NCBI RefSeq assembly: GCF_001411555.2
Contig: NW_023361825.1
Coordinates: 55,189-119,188, forward strand
DNA: 64,000 bases
Direction: 5' to 3'
Source of the DNA: Juglans regia
Taxonomy: Eukaryota; Streptophyta; Magnoliopsida; Fagales; Juglandaceae
Shown: positions 44,691-54,904 of the stretch, piece after piece
Layout: each line of letters begins with the position of its first letter
How positions within the stretch are numbered: the stretch's first letter is position 1
Notes under the pieces: model-generated
What the model saw: the letters and a program-made list of their open reading frames with translations, nothing else
The model's database searches: none
Told to the model about the DNA's origin: nothing
Translations under genes and position numbers: made by a program

Positions 44691-44719
44691 ATCACTTGAA
44701 TCGAATACATTTCCACCAC

Positions 44720-45240
44720 GAGACAAAATCTGTTGTAAAGTCATCGTCGCAAGACCCGGGTGGCCAAGCCAAAAAGTTTTCTACAAAGGTTGGGAAACGT
44801 CTACTTCAACACAGATGCGTGCGAGTCACACACGCTGTAGCATTATCTCGCTTCAAGTAACGGCCAAAGCCATTCCCAATACTACCTAATATCGATTCCT
44901 GAAAATAATTAGGGGGTAAACCTGGCAAAGTTAGCTAGACAAGAACCCATGGAGAATCCTCGTCTTCCACATATTTCGGAGTCCAATGAAAAATTTGAAA
45001 GTGACATCCATGAACTTCAGAGTTTCCTCGTGCCATCACACTGATAAAATCTTCCTCCTTGGCCATCCGAACCAGCACATTACATGGGTTGCACAATTGC
45101 CCAATCACTGGAGTCAACTGCAACCCTCACCGATTTTTTATAAAAGCACGAATATGATCAAGCAAACGCCGACGACGAAGGAACTTCAGAACGACTGAGA
45201 ACCAAAAAGGCTCTACAAATTTTTCAATCTCCACCTTCAA
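44720..45240 (-). pseudogene. LINE ORF1 fragment (DUF4283 plus zinc-knuckle region)
   Basis: Minus strand: PVIGQLCNPCNVLVRMAKEE and DFISVMARGNSEVHGCHF, then FHWTPKYVEDEDSPWVLV and LTLPGLPPNYFQESILGSIG, then GRYLKRDNATACVTR. After a frameshift comes RICVEVDVSQPL. This is the DUF4283 to pre-zinc-knuckle section of plant L1 ORF1 proteins. Stops occur after VLV and near the end. It directly adjoins the Copia 3 gag start, so one broke or replaced the edge of the other. The RNA-binding function is lost. Confidence 0.75.
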
Positions 45241-48190
45241 AAATAGAAAAAACATCTTGCCATCATGAAACCAAGGTTCACGTAGAGGTAAAACAACCTC
45301 TAGTAAAAGCTAGTGTTTCGCAGCCACCACATCCACGAAACCGATTGAACCCTGTCCTACCAAAGGTATTTGTGTATCACGTCTACCCTGTTCCATCATC
45401 CTCCCCTATTCCATGAGCCCTCCAACGCCCTAACCTACCTTGCCCTGCCATCAGAGGCAGTGGGCCGACAGTTAGCACCATGCAGAAACCCTAATCGCCC
45501 CCCAAAGTTGAGAGAACAATTGCCCCTTGCCACGTTAGCTCTTGAAAATCTCTATTTTCACATAAGTTTCCTTGCCTCTGTCTTTACTCCAAGTGTTTAG
45601 TCATTAATGACTCCATATCGAAATTAAGTATGCCTTGATTTAGTAATTGTCTCTCTTTGTTTATTGGATTTTGGAGGCCCTGTTTGGCAATTTACTCTTA
45701 TTACAAATAAAACAAATAGCAACAGCTCTATTTGTAAATTCATCTTTTTCGGAGGGAAAGCCAAATGGTTATCTTTGCATGACGAGGTTTCAAGACGTCC
45801 TCTTATTTGAGCAGCCACATTTGAACTAAACTGGTAATAACTGAATTGACATGCTTCCTTTTGTTTTCAATGACTCCTTTGAGTTAGTGCCCCTAATTTC
45901 TTGTTGTTTGTTATAACTTTTCACTTATGAAACAAGTAGTAGATGATGTTGCTCTTTCTTGACTTCAATATATATGCTAATATATTCTATTTCTGAGTGT
46001 TTGTTGAGCTTTGTTGTGTGGACAAAGAAAACTTATGAGCACCATTATTTTATTTTCAGTGGGACTATCAACTCATTGTGATGTTCTGTTTGTCTTCTTT
46101 ATCTTCTTCTTTTTTTTTTCTTTTTATGGCCTAATTGCTTTATATATATAAATGCAACTAATTGAGTGATAGTTAGATGTCCATTTTTTAGTTATTTATC
46201 ACTTAAAAGGCTTGGTTGTTATGGTTACCCTGGACAATTTTTTTATGTTTCAGTTCAAATTGTACCTTGAACATTGGGTGTTGTGTGATGTAGAAATATT
46301 GGATCTTTACACACTATCATAACCCAATTGAACAAAATAGGGAGGCAGTCTTCACATTATTTTCATAGAAATCATATCTTTCATCATTTTTACTCTTAAA
46401 TGATGTTACCGGCTTTATATTTTGTCATATTTTAACAATTTTAACAATCTGGCGTTTCCTTTTTGTTAATTGTAGTTGCTAGTGTCAGAAACCTATATGC
46501 TGCCAAAAAATTTTAATACACACCATGTTAGAAACATTTCTTATTTGAGAAGTTCATCTTACTTGATTTTATTTTCATAGCTTTCTTTCGTGCCATAAGT
46601 TGTATAAATTTATGTTCTTATTATGCATGGGATACTCATGTTACCTACTTTTCAATATCATTTGAAGGGTACGCTATCTACTGGAAAAGTCCCCTTAATC
46701 GGGTAAAGGTACTTCCCACTGAACTCTTTCTTTTGTAGTTATTTTCTAACTTTCCAAGTAGTTCCCCTTATTTCTGATTTTCATTACCTAGAAGCTATTT
46801 GCTTGCAAGAAGCGTCTGTTTATAGGTTGCGCTAGGGATTTAAATAATCAACTCTTTTAGTAACAGTAGTTCACCAAACAAAGTTGCGTGATTTTTATGG
46901 GACTGACCACTTTTGCTATTGTATGAATTTGCTTACAGCACCAACAACTGTAGCATCTATCACTACAACTTATGCTATTCAATCATTAGTTAAATTCATT
47001 CCTAAAACTTGCAGCGTACATATGTTGTTTGGGTAGGCAAATGCACAAAGGAGGTTTCTAGGTTATATTGGTTATGATTTTGAGCTTGAGAATGGACCAA
47101 CTTTGCATATTCATGCTGGTAGAATCTATTTTTTTAAATTGGGTGATTTAGTATCTAATGTTTCTCATATCCAAATTCTGCATGAATAATTGAAATCTAG
47201 TTAACATACTAGTATCTAATGTTTCCTCATATCAAATTCTACATCAATAATTGAAATTTAGTACAACATGACCAAGACCATAACTACAAGTGACAACAAA
47301 CAGAATTACAACTTATATTTAGATGTTAGATTAACAGAACTTTGGAGCAGTTTTAGAAGACTTGATTTTGGCTTTCTTTGCACAAGATGGATATGCTGAT
47401 AAAGAATAATGACTATAAACAATGCATGTTGCCTTTGTCTTTACTCCAAGTGCTTCTTTAAATGTAGAAATTAAGTATGTCTCGATTTAGTAATTGTTGC
47501 TCTGTTTGCTGAATTTCGGAGGTCATGTTTTGCCATACAAATTGAGTTTATGTTTGTGTTGAGAAGATGCTAATTGCTAACATAAGCATTAACACAAGTT
47601 GAGGCAAGAGCAATACACCAGGGGAACATCACCTGATTATTGGCAGCTATAGACTTTTTTTAAGATCGTTCTCCTATCATGGTCTTTAATCTATGCAATT
47701 AATTATGTTATTTTAGTTTCTATTTTTTTTGAACCAATCAAAGTTGTTTTGATAATATTGAGTTGGTGAAATTGGTAGCACAATTTGTACATGTTTGTTT
47801 GAAATTGTTATATGATGTTTTGCTGAATTTGGATCTCCATTGCGTTCATATTTATGTTTTTAGGCTTATATTATGCCATCCTTGTTTCTACTTTTGGACT
47901 CATTCTCATTTCATCGGTTCTATAGTCTATAATATTTTTTTGGAAATTTTTTCTATTTGCGGCAACATGTTGTGGCTGCAAATATTTTTTTTCAACTAGA
48001 ATATGTTATTTTCGATGATAAAATATTGTGACAAATAAATTTATCTTCAAGAGAGCCTTTTGATGTATGCTGCCCATATATTAATTTGTGGTGATTACTA
48101 TTTGCAGAGAAAATGAAATATCGACAAAAATTTTTGTCACAAAAAATATTTTGCATCAATTGTTAGTGCGGCAAATAAGTATTCCCAACA
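45241..48190. other. 2.9-kb stretch without a recognised gene; internal repeat pair
   Basis: Segments near 45575-45700 and 47430-47550 are similar (CTTTACTCCAAGTG, GATTTAGTAATTG and TTCGGAGG/TTGGAGG words in the same order). The T-rich plus strand with short exon-like patches (near 46660-46705 and 47030-47105) has the look of introns of a decayed gene, but I could not assign a protein. Near 47.93-48.18 kb repeated GTGGCTGCAAAT/GCGGCAAATA-type words suggest the end of a DNA element. Confidence 0.35.
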
Positions 48191-48545
48191 ATGATGAATG
48201 ATTTGAACAACTTATTTTTTGCGATTTGTGTTCCTATTTGCACACTTGTGATCATTCAAGGACAGGCCGTGGAGGTGGCGAAGGCTAATCTCAACTTACA
48301 AGCGTGCCTGGATCGACTTCAGTCCAAGAGGGACGTGCTAGTGGCACAAAGCTCAGAGCTCCAAGAGGGCAAGGGGACGGCAAAGGCCGAACATTCCGAG
48401 CTATTGGAGCCCCATTACAACTTGAGGGGGAGTTGAAATCCTGGGATGATAGGGCAACAAGGCTAGTGGCCAAGCTTGCCGCAGCCAACGAGAAGCTTGA
48501 TCGGATCACTCCTCAACTCGCCACGGCCAAGTGCCTCCGCAATTA
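48190..48545 (+). pseudogene. coiled-coil ORF of a gypsy-type transposon, plus strand
   Basis: The first frame (48191-48436) gives VEVAKANLNLQACLDRLQSK and RDVLVAQSSELQEGKG. After a 1-base frameshift it continues with LKSWDDRATRLVAKLAAANE and KLDRITPQLATAKCLRN. The heptad-rich Glu/Lys/Leu content and the following AWNHGYSRGLDRLKENLVAN (after a stop) match the long coiled-coil C-terminal part of 'putative gypsy type transposon' proteins (PF04195 group). It lies downstream of, and opposite in strand to, the gypsy gag at 50-51.7 kb. This arrangement is reported for the extra antisense ORF of TAT-type elements such as Grande; that assignment is inference. Confidence 0.55.
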
Positions 48546-49119
48546 GGCTTGGAATCATGGGTATTCCCGAGGGTTGGATAGGTTGAAGGAGAACTTAGTG
48601 GCGAACAACCTTCCCTCTTGGTGCCTTGGATCTTGTTCAGTTTGTGCCAACTTGGGCAGACCGCCTCCCCCTTGAGTCGTTGGGGGGCACAGTCTGACAC
48701 CTAACGCCATTTTTACCCTGCTGTCCCACCGATGACTCGCTAGTTGCTTCATCTCTCTCTCTCTCTCTCCCTCACTCTCTCTCGTCTGCTAACGGGGCTT
48801 TTCCTTCAGATGTCTTGTAACTAAGAATACATTGTTATTGAAATGAATTTTCAATCACCTTTCCCTTGTGAGATTTTGACGTTTCTTTTCTTTTGTTTCT
48901 TTTACTGTCGGGTTAGGGTGTAACAAGTTCCTATCTGGAAATAACCCCACCTTCTTGTTGGGCTTAGGGTTTAAGTAGGGCCCATAAACACAGTGCCAAC
49001 CTGCCAATACCTATGGAGGATTTTTCCTTCGTGATCCAAGCTTCAGTCTATCTTTTTGGGCAATAAGTTGCCCTGATTCCCCGATTGAGAACTAGGCGGG
49101 ATCCAGTATTGACCGCTAT
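48546..49119. other. spacer between the coiled-coil ORF and minisatellite
   Basis: It contains a (TC)n run (48751-48782) and GGGTGTAACAAGTTCC near 48917, a possible LTR border word that I could not confirm. No gene. Confidence 0.4.
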
Positions 49120-49505
49120 GAGTGGCGAGGTGTTCCCCCCTCTGGTCGCCTAGGTGCGAGTGCAAAGCATCGACCTTAAGGACCAAGTGGGATCTGGATT
49201 GATCGCTCTAGCGGCGATGGGGGAGTGAGACACTTGGGAGAAGGGGAGTGGGACACTTGGGAGAGGTGTTTCACCCTTTGGTCGCTGAGGTGCGAGCACG
49301 GAGCATCAGCCCTAATGACCAAGCGAGATTTGGATTGACCGCTCTAGGGGTGAGAATGAGACACTTGAGAGATGTCCCCGGTCATCAAGGCTGGCGTGGA
49401 GCATCGACCCTAAGGACCAAGCGAGATGTAGATCGACCACTCAGAGGCGTGGGAGGTGGAACACTTGGGAAATGTATTCCCTTTGGCCACCAAGGCACAT
49501 GTGCA
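49120..49505. repeat. minisatellite of about 90-130-bp units (four imperfect copies)
   Basis: Each unit has AAGGACCAAGNGGGATNTGGA (approximate), GACCGCTC, GACACTTGGGAGA and a GGTCGCNNAGGTGCGAG-type segment. It lies between the gypsy protease remnant and the coiled-coil ORF, where TAT-type elements often carry tandem repeats. Confidence 0.7.
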
Positions 49506-49649
49506 TTATTGCTTCCATGCAAGTAAGATGGTGTGTAAAGACGCGGGAACTTTCCTTTTCATATTAGAAATTCTTTACATTGGGTCCATTTGCACATACA
49601 GGGGAAACTAAAGTAAATACATGACATCAACAAGGTGGGAAAAAAGTAT

Positions 49650-50615
49650 TCAACCCATGATGTGGACGCCCCCGCTGTCCCCCGCTAACTGGCCTCGAGT
49701 TTGCCTTGCCTCTTCCCTCGGAGCTTCTGCATGTAGCACTCCCTTGCTACGACTTTCTCCTTCACACGACCCATACACCATCTTTTGTCGAGAGTTTCAT
49801 TTTCAGGTGGTAGGTTGAGGTTATCAACTTTAGGTTGTTCAAGGTCGGTCACCCGATTATGGCATTATACAAGGAGTGGGCCTTGACCACCAAGAAGTCC
49901 GTCATTGTCGTCAATGAGGACCTGCCCACCCCCACAATGATGAAGAGCATTATGTCTCCAACGGGCTACACAATCTCACTGAATAACCCCCTCAGTGAGG
50001 TGGGGGAGGGACGTAACCTGTCTTAGCTGATTCACATTTTGGTGAATGCCTCCCAGAATAGGAAGTTGGTCGAGCTTATGTTGTCCACTAGTATCCTCCG
50101 AGTAGTGTAGTTGGCCACCAGCATAGTCCCCACCAAGGCGTTATCGTGGGGATTGATGGCCCCTTCATGGTCTGCGTCGTTGAAGGCTATGGTGGGGGGT
50201 CTTCTGGGTCTGAGCTTTTTGGATGGCCTTCCAACATTGAAAACCTCCTCTTGCCTCGCTCTTCTGGCATTAGCCTTCCTGCTCGATTTCAAAATGCCTC
50301 CGCCTGCATGTCCTCTAGAAATTGTGTCGATTTCCCCCAAGGGTACAGTGTTGCAATCCGGCTCCAAGGGGCTTGCTTCCCTCCTTCTCACGAGCCTTCT
50401 CCTTAGGCTCTCGCTCCGACAACCCTCTCTCCTCGGTTCTCATCTATCTTGGCTTGCCCTTTTGGGACGCGATGAGCAACAAATGTTTGAGCGTCTCATG
50501 GCTTCTTCCCGGACCTTTTGCCTACCATCATCACAGATTTTGTCCATAACCTTACGCCTCAAGAATTGGCAATCCTCGCTTCGGTGGCCTTCCTCCTGGT
50601 GGTAGGCACAGTATG
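49650..50615 (-). pseudogene. gypsy nucleocapsid knuckle, protease and start of pol
   Basis: Near 50610-50530 CAYHQEEGHRSEDCQFLRRK is the zinc-knuckle-like site of this lineage. The frame 50391-50032 holds the protease lead-in LGEIDTISRGHAGGGI and then HDNALVGTMLVANYTTRRIL, followed by VDNISSTNFLFWEAF. The active-site DTGS/DNGS is DNIS here. Further left, in other frames, FLVVKAHSLYNAIIG and KVVARECYMQKLRGKRQG mark the spacer before RT, which then ends. Inactive. Confidence 0.78.
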
Positions 50616-50805
50616 AGCGAGTCCCCCTGTTGCAGTCGCTCCCTTCCCTCGATCACTCATCTTCTCGTGCTTGCATGTTCATGTTTGTCTGTGTTGTCCT
50701 CGCGGAGCTTCAGTCGTCACCTCTCTTATCTCCCTACCGCCTCCTTGCCCGGGACTCATTATTGGGGGCCTTCGCTCGAGTGGCCTGTTTAAGGCCTGTA
50801 ACAGT

Positions 50806-51680
50806 TCAATTGGGGTTGGCATGCCTAGGCATGGTCAAGGCCCGAAGGGTGTCTTCGGCTTTAACAAAATCGTTTGCCCAATCCATGAAGTCCCACAAGG
50901 TTGCTAGGGTCCTCCTCGCGATCTCAGCCATGAACGAGCTAAGGGGCCAAATACCACTCAAGAGTGCTGCCAGTGTGATTTTCTTATCTTGATTGTCGAT
51001 GGCCAAGCGCACCTTGTTGAAGCAGTACACCTTCAAACTCTTCTCTTCCCTTTGCTTCACAATGAGAAGGTAAGTAGCCGATCGCCTTCTTGGCCATGAA
51101 CTAGGTTAAGAATTGCCTGCCCAGCTCTTCAAAGTTGTGGATTGTGCCTGGCTGAAGGGTTCTAAACCACGCCTAGGCGAAACCCTTTAGAGTGAGGGGG
51201 AATACGTGGCACGCTATTTCCCCGAGGAAGCCATGCAACATCACGTGGGTATTGAAAGTTTCTAGATGCTCGGTCAGGTCCTTGGACCCATCAAACATCT
51301 CCATCTGGGGGGCCTTGAATTTGGGCAGGAGCGGGACTGCCATTACCTTCGTGTTGTAAGCTAGGTTTGTGCTGCTCAGCATCTGGTTCACTGATGACGC
51401 CTCCCCCAGCTTCTTCGCCATTTCTACATATTTGTCCATTAGGCCTTGCAGATCGTCACCCATTCGCCTCTGTTCTTCATCTTAAGGGCATGCCCCGCCA
51501 ACGGTCTGCGATCCCCCTTTCGTCTGTTCGACCTTGCTCGGGCTAACGCCTTCTTTGAACTCTGCGTTCTTCCTCCTCGGCACCTCGTTCTGCTGCCTGA
51601 GTACTTCGGCTTCTGACGTTAACTTTTTGACCAGTTCTTCCATTTCCACCATTCTTCCTTCCATGTTCGCTGATAAGGAC
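50806..51680 (-). pseudogene. gypsy gag
   Basis: The N-terminal coil (51664-51482, VEMEELVKKLTSEAEVLRQQ) is followed after a stop by a frame (51463-51173) with VMAVPLLPKFKAPQMEMFDG and DLTEHLETFNTHVMLHGF, then EIACHVFPLTLKGFA. The next frame (51060-50806) holds KQREEKSLKVYCFNKVRL and KITLAALLSGIWPLSSFMAE. This is the retrotransposon gag (PF03732) pattern of TAT-like gypsy elements. At least three stops or frameshifts. Confidence 0.82.
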
Positions 51681-51763
51681 TACTATTCGAAAATTGCGTG
51701 TGAGCGTGTAGTGGCTGACATACAAAAAGCAAGTTATTGTCACTAAACCAAACAAATTTGGAT

Positions 51764-51781
51764 CTCACAGACAATGCCAAC
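51764..51781 (-). promoter_or_regulatory. primer-binding-site-like sequence of the gypsy remnant
   Basis: In element sense GTTGGCATTGTCTGTGAG resembles the GTTGGCGCCGTCTGTGGG found after the 5' LTR of TAT-type gypsy elements. The preceding CTCTAACA would be the LTR 3' end at 51782. A similar plus-strand motif occurs at 61.16 kb. Confidence 0.5.
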
Positions 51782-52379
51782 TGTTAGAGTGTATTTTGCA
51801 GCTGTCCACCATAACCACTACCTAATGCCTGCAGGAGGGAGAAGGAAATGGTCGCTGGAGCCAAGTAGCCTCAGATGCCTCAATTAGTTAATGTGGGAGC
51901 TTAATCTCTGAAAATAAATGTTTTGAATTGAAATGCCTTTTTTCTTTATCTTTTTGCTTATTTGTGTACATCGAATGTAAAAAGTCCAACATAGTTTATG
52001 ATCTCAATGAGTTGGAATTCCCGGGACTATGGTATAGTTTATGGATTTTTTTAATGTAAAAGTCCATATCAACTCCTTCTAGCAACCAATGTGGGAGCCT
52101 AATCTCTAAAAATAAAATATACAGAAGCTGGAAATAAAGATTTTTTAACATTCAAAATTAAGCAACCAAAAAATTTCACACTGACCATCTATTGGTTTGT
52201 CATTCTCGCATGCAGATTCTCCAAGTGTGTAGACAACAGAGAATATAGATGTTATGCCTGAAAAAAATAAATAAATAAATAAAAAATAGCATAGACTTTG
52301 TTACACAAGAAGTACCGTGAATATTCTCGAAATTGTCAAATAATATAGGGAGATTTGTAAAGTTTATTTACTAGAATGT
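51782..52379. other. probable 5' LTR remnant of the gypsy element; AT-rich spacer
   Basis: If the PBS is correct, the LTR runs right from 51782 (TGTTAGAGTGTATTTTGC). Words such as AATGTGGGAGC(T/C)TAATCTCT occur twice (51892 and 52089). An (ATAA)n run lies at about 52265-52285. The outer border is not visible. Confidence 0.4.
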
Positions 52380-52781
52380 GGGCTTGTTTGATTACATGGA
52401 TGAGATGAAATAAGATAATAAATTTGTAAATAGTAGTAAAATAATTTATGAATAATAATGAAATAGTTTAAGTTAAGATATTTTATGAGATTTTGGGAAT
52501 CGAGAGTGAAAAAGTTGAATAAAAATGTTATAAAATTAAAATATTATTAGAATATAAATTATTATTATTATTATTTTGAGATTTAAAAAGTGAAATTATT
52601 TTTTTTGTTTTGTTTAGAAGTTTGGAAAAATTATAATAATTAGATGAAAAAATTAAAAATTTGAAAATTTAAAATTGAAAAGTGTTTGTATTTGAATGGT
52701 ATTTTGATATCGAGATAAGATAAGATAAAATGAAAATCAAGATGAGATGAATTGAGACCATTTGTGAAACCCAACGGGCCC
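52380..52781. mobile_element. Tourist-like MITE, copy D (402 bp)
   Basis: The left end is GGGCTTGTTTGATTACATGG and the right end CCCAACGGGCCC. The interior shares GATGAGATGAAATAAGA, AGTTTAAGTTAAGATATTTTATGA and GTGTTTGTATTTGAATGG with copies B and C. It contains an (ATT)n run near 52560-52575. It is non-coding, and no exact TSD is visible. Confidence 0.68.
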
Positions 52782-53045
52782 TTGAACAAAAAGGTAAAAT
52801 AATGTATATCCACGTAAGGACAGTAAGCTGTCTCATTATTGAATTACTGAATGCGGACTCTATGACTAAAGAATACATATCATGTGGAACATAAAGTCTA
52901 CATATTAATTCAGTGTTTCGTTTCTCTCTAGTTTTTCTACAGGCATAAGTTATGTTTCTCAAAGAATAAAGATTTGTTGGTGTACGTACATTAAATATCG
53001 AGTTTATCCTTTGAGATAGAAACATAAGCTTAGACCCGAATGGCT

Positions 53046-53869
53046 AATTAATTGGTAGTTCTGAACATGATGATATTTATTGCTGATAAATATTGGGGAT
53101 CAATCGAGAAGACTAACTTGATGATATTTATTTATGTTGTTCTTGATCCAAGATGCAAATTTAGTCTTTTGTATTTTTTGTTCAAAAAAATATATGGTGA
53201 TAATTTAGTCAAAGAAATGATTGCAAAAATGAAGCAATTGATGATTGACATTTATGGAGAATATAGTGTTCTGTATGGGAGTTCAAGTGGAGTTTCTTAT
53301 TCTGAGCCTCATTCCTCAGTTGATGCTAGTATGATTAATTATGATTCTCAACAGAGTTTTTGGGTTGAGTATGAGCAAGAAATAATTGAATCTAATTTGA
53401 TAAACAAATCGGAGATCGATCAGTACTTGGAACATGGTTGTGAGGCACGAGCTACAAATTTGGATATTTTAGATTGGTGGAAGATCAATGAAGTAAAGTA
53501 TCCTATTTTGGCAAGAGTTGCATGGGATGTGATGGCCATTCCCATTTCTACTATTTCTTCTGAGTCAGCCTTCAATACAGGGAGTCGGGTGCTTGACCCA
53601 TTTCGTAGTTCATTATCTCCAAGAGGAGATAACAGTCGAGGCACTCGTTTGTACAGAAAATTGGGTGAGAGATCCAATACCCATTGATCTTCGTGCCTCC
53701 TTGGATAATATTGAAAAATTTGAGGCGGAATTGGGTAATAAACTTATTTCTTATGTACATGTTTATTAAACTTTTTCATAATGTTTATTTTTATATCATT
53801 TAATAATTATCGTGTGTTTTTTTAGAATTGGATCCAAAATCAAGTTTTACTTACGTTGACGAGGAGTAA
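53046..53869 (+). pseudogene. hAT transposase, C-terminal part (RNase H-fold tail and dimerisation domain)
   Basis: The region starts within the hAT-like RNase-H-fold segment (DUF4413 type): IADKYWGSIEKTNLMIFIYV, then VLDPRCKFSLLYFLF. The dimerisation domain (Dimer_Tnp_hAT) follows: DQYLEHGCEARATNLDILDW, WKINEVKYPILARVAWDVMA and IPISTISSESAFNTGSRVLD. An insertion near 53625 shifts the frame, and the domain continues in another frame with ENWVRDPIPIDLRASLDNIE. A GT-AG intron (53735-53825) leads to a short last exon ELDPKSSFTYVDEE and a stop at 53867. The BED finger and most of the catalytic core are missing, so it is inactive. Confidence 0.82.
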
Positions 53870-54253
53870 CTCAAGGCTTATGGTCTACATGATGGTATGA
53901 TTTTCATTTTCACTCCTTTGTTAGAGAAACTAAACCACTTTGTGTTGCCTTGAATTATTTGATGTGCTATTATTATTTGATGTGCTACATTATGGTATGG
54001 TTCTCTTGTTTCTGGTGTGCAGGTATACCATTTTTTTTTTTTTGGTTCTTCACAAGAGTGGCATTTGTTTGTAAACCAATATGTATTGTTTACTTCACAT
54101 ACTCTTTTGTTTTTGTCTAGTAATTGAAATTTGAGTTTCTCATGATGGTCAATCCATCCCCAAGTATGTATTGGATATGTTGTCATTTTCAATCACCATC
54201 AATTGAATCCTTAGTATTGAACTGAGTATTCTATTTCATATTTTTCTTCATTG

Positions 54254-54615
54254 GTTGCCATCTCAGCTTCCAACACAGGTGGTGATGGTAAGTTCTTTGC
54301 TCTTCCAATTTTTGTTTGATATTTCTTTCTAGTCTATAATACTTCTTCATCAGATTTCATTCTGCACTGAGTGAACATGTTTACTCATCTTTGTAAGGAG
54401 CTGAGATCTCTTGGCACCAAATTTTAGGATTTTGATTCACTAATTCAATGCAATACTCAAAGGCCGGTGTTAGTGAACATGCTAAATCACTTGGTCCCAA
54501 GGAATCAGACCCCCACAAGGCAGCCATCATAGGCGACATGAGTGGAGATCCTCTCAAGGACACCTCTGGTCCTTCACTCAACATCCTTATCAAGCTCATG
54601 GCAATGTTGAGTTGA
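54254..54615 (+). pseudogene. fragment of a vacuolar H+-pyrophosphatase (V-PPase) gene
   Basis: Exon piece 1 (54254-54287) reads VAISASNTGGD and ends at a GT donor. After about 165 bases of intron-like sequence, exon piece 2 reads [40 protein letters not shown] and [10 protein letters not shown], then a stop at 54613. This matches the conserved region near the C-terminus of plant tonoplast V-PPases: the AISASNTGGAWDNAKKYI segment, then the [10 protein letters not shown] motif that helps bind Mg-PPi, then the following membrane helix. The WDNAKK residues between the pieces are lost. The retained intron excludes a processed copy. It makes up only a few percent of the roughly 770-residue enzyme, so no pump activity is possible. 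The family call is firm; the mode of capture is inference. Confidence 0.82.
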
Positions 54616-54764
54616 GTTTTGTAATAAATACTTTGGACTAATTTAGATATTTTTGTAATAGATAGTTTTATATGATATCAAGCTCATGGCAGTGTTGAAT
54701 TGAGTTTTGTAATAGATACTTTGGACTAATTTAGATATTTTTGTAATAGATAGTTTTATAAGTT
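54589..54764 (+). repeat. 88-bp tandem duplication including the V-PPase end
   Basis: Unit 54589-54676 begins ATCAAGCTCATGGCA (still V-PPase coding) and is repeated at 54677 with few changes. The second copy has GCAGTG where the first has GCAATG, closer to the Ala-Val of V-PPases, so both copies descend from the gene fragment. Confidence 0.8.
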
Positions 54765-54779
54765 CATATAGTTTAAAAA

Positions 54780-54904
54780 AAAAAAAAAACCCAACCCGAC
54801 CCGTACAGTAGCGAGTCGGACAGGGTCGGTTTGGCGCGTAAACAGTAGCGGGTCGGGTCGGACTGGGTCCAGACCCAGTGGGAGTTGATCGGGTTGCAGC
54901 CCTA
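54780..54904. repeat. hAT right-end repeat array (GGGTCGG words)
   Basis: A run of A (54775-54790) is followed by CCAACCCGACCCGT, GGGTCGGTTTGG, GCGGGTCGGGTCGGACTGGG and the end GTTGCAGCCCTA. Short GC-rich words next to the TIR are typical of hAT subterminal regions. Confidence 0.6.

Larger units (their letters stand above)
40333..44700 (-). mobile_element. Ty1/copia element 3, degenerate, lacking the 5' LTR
   Basis: Minus-strand copia order: gag (44.7-44.1 kb), zinc knuckle and protease (44.1-43.3 kb), integrase (43.3-42.9 kb), RT and RNase H (42.5-41.1 kb), then the 3' LTR. The 5' LTR is missing; a LINE ORF1 fragment abuts gag near 44.72 kb. Its RT is closer to that of element 2 than to element 1 (LTQSHYIEK in both), so 2 and 3 are probably from related lineages. 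The frames are broken. Confidence 0.82.
49600..51781 (-). mobile_element. Ty3/gypsy element remnant (PBS, gag and protease; no RT)
   Basis: Minus strand: PBS-like sequence (51764-51781), gag (51.7-50.8 kb), a CCHC-like knuckle near 50.6 kb, protease (50.39-50.03 kb) and the start of the protease-RT spacer (50.03-49.65 kb). RT, RNase H and integrase are missing. The motifs are those of TAT/Ogre-like gypsy elements. The plus-strand coiled-coil ORF and the tandem repeats to the left may belong to the same element after loss of pol. Confidence 0.7.
53046..54904 (+). mobile_element. hAT transposon remnant carrying a V-PPase gene fragment
   Basis: It contains the C-terminal third of a hAT transposase (53046-53869), a two-exon V-PPase fragment (54254-54615), an 88-bp tandem duplication (54589-54764) and a hAT-like right end. 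That end is rich in GGGTCGG words and closes GGGTTGCAGCCCTA at 54904, matching the TTTGCAGCCCTA right end of the hAT element at 36.23 kb. The left end is not found, so it is 5'-truncated and no TSD can be tested. Confidence 0.62.

Noticed and set aside
48304..48546. Independent host coiled-coil gene
   Set aside because: The frame is broken after 80 codons and both residue pattern and position match the gypsy-type transposon ORF.
54254..54615. Processed retrocopy of V-PPase
   Set aside because: A GT-AG-like intron remains between the exon pieces and there is no poly(A) tail directly after the fragment.
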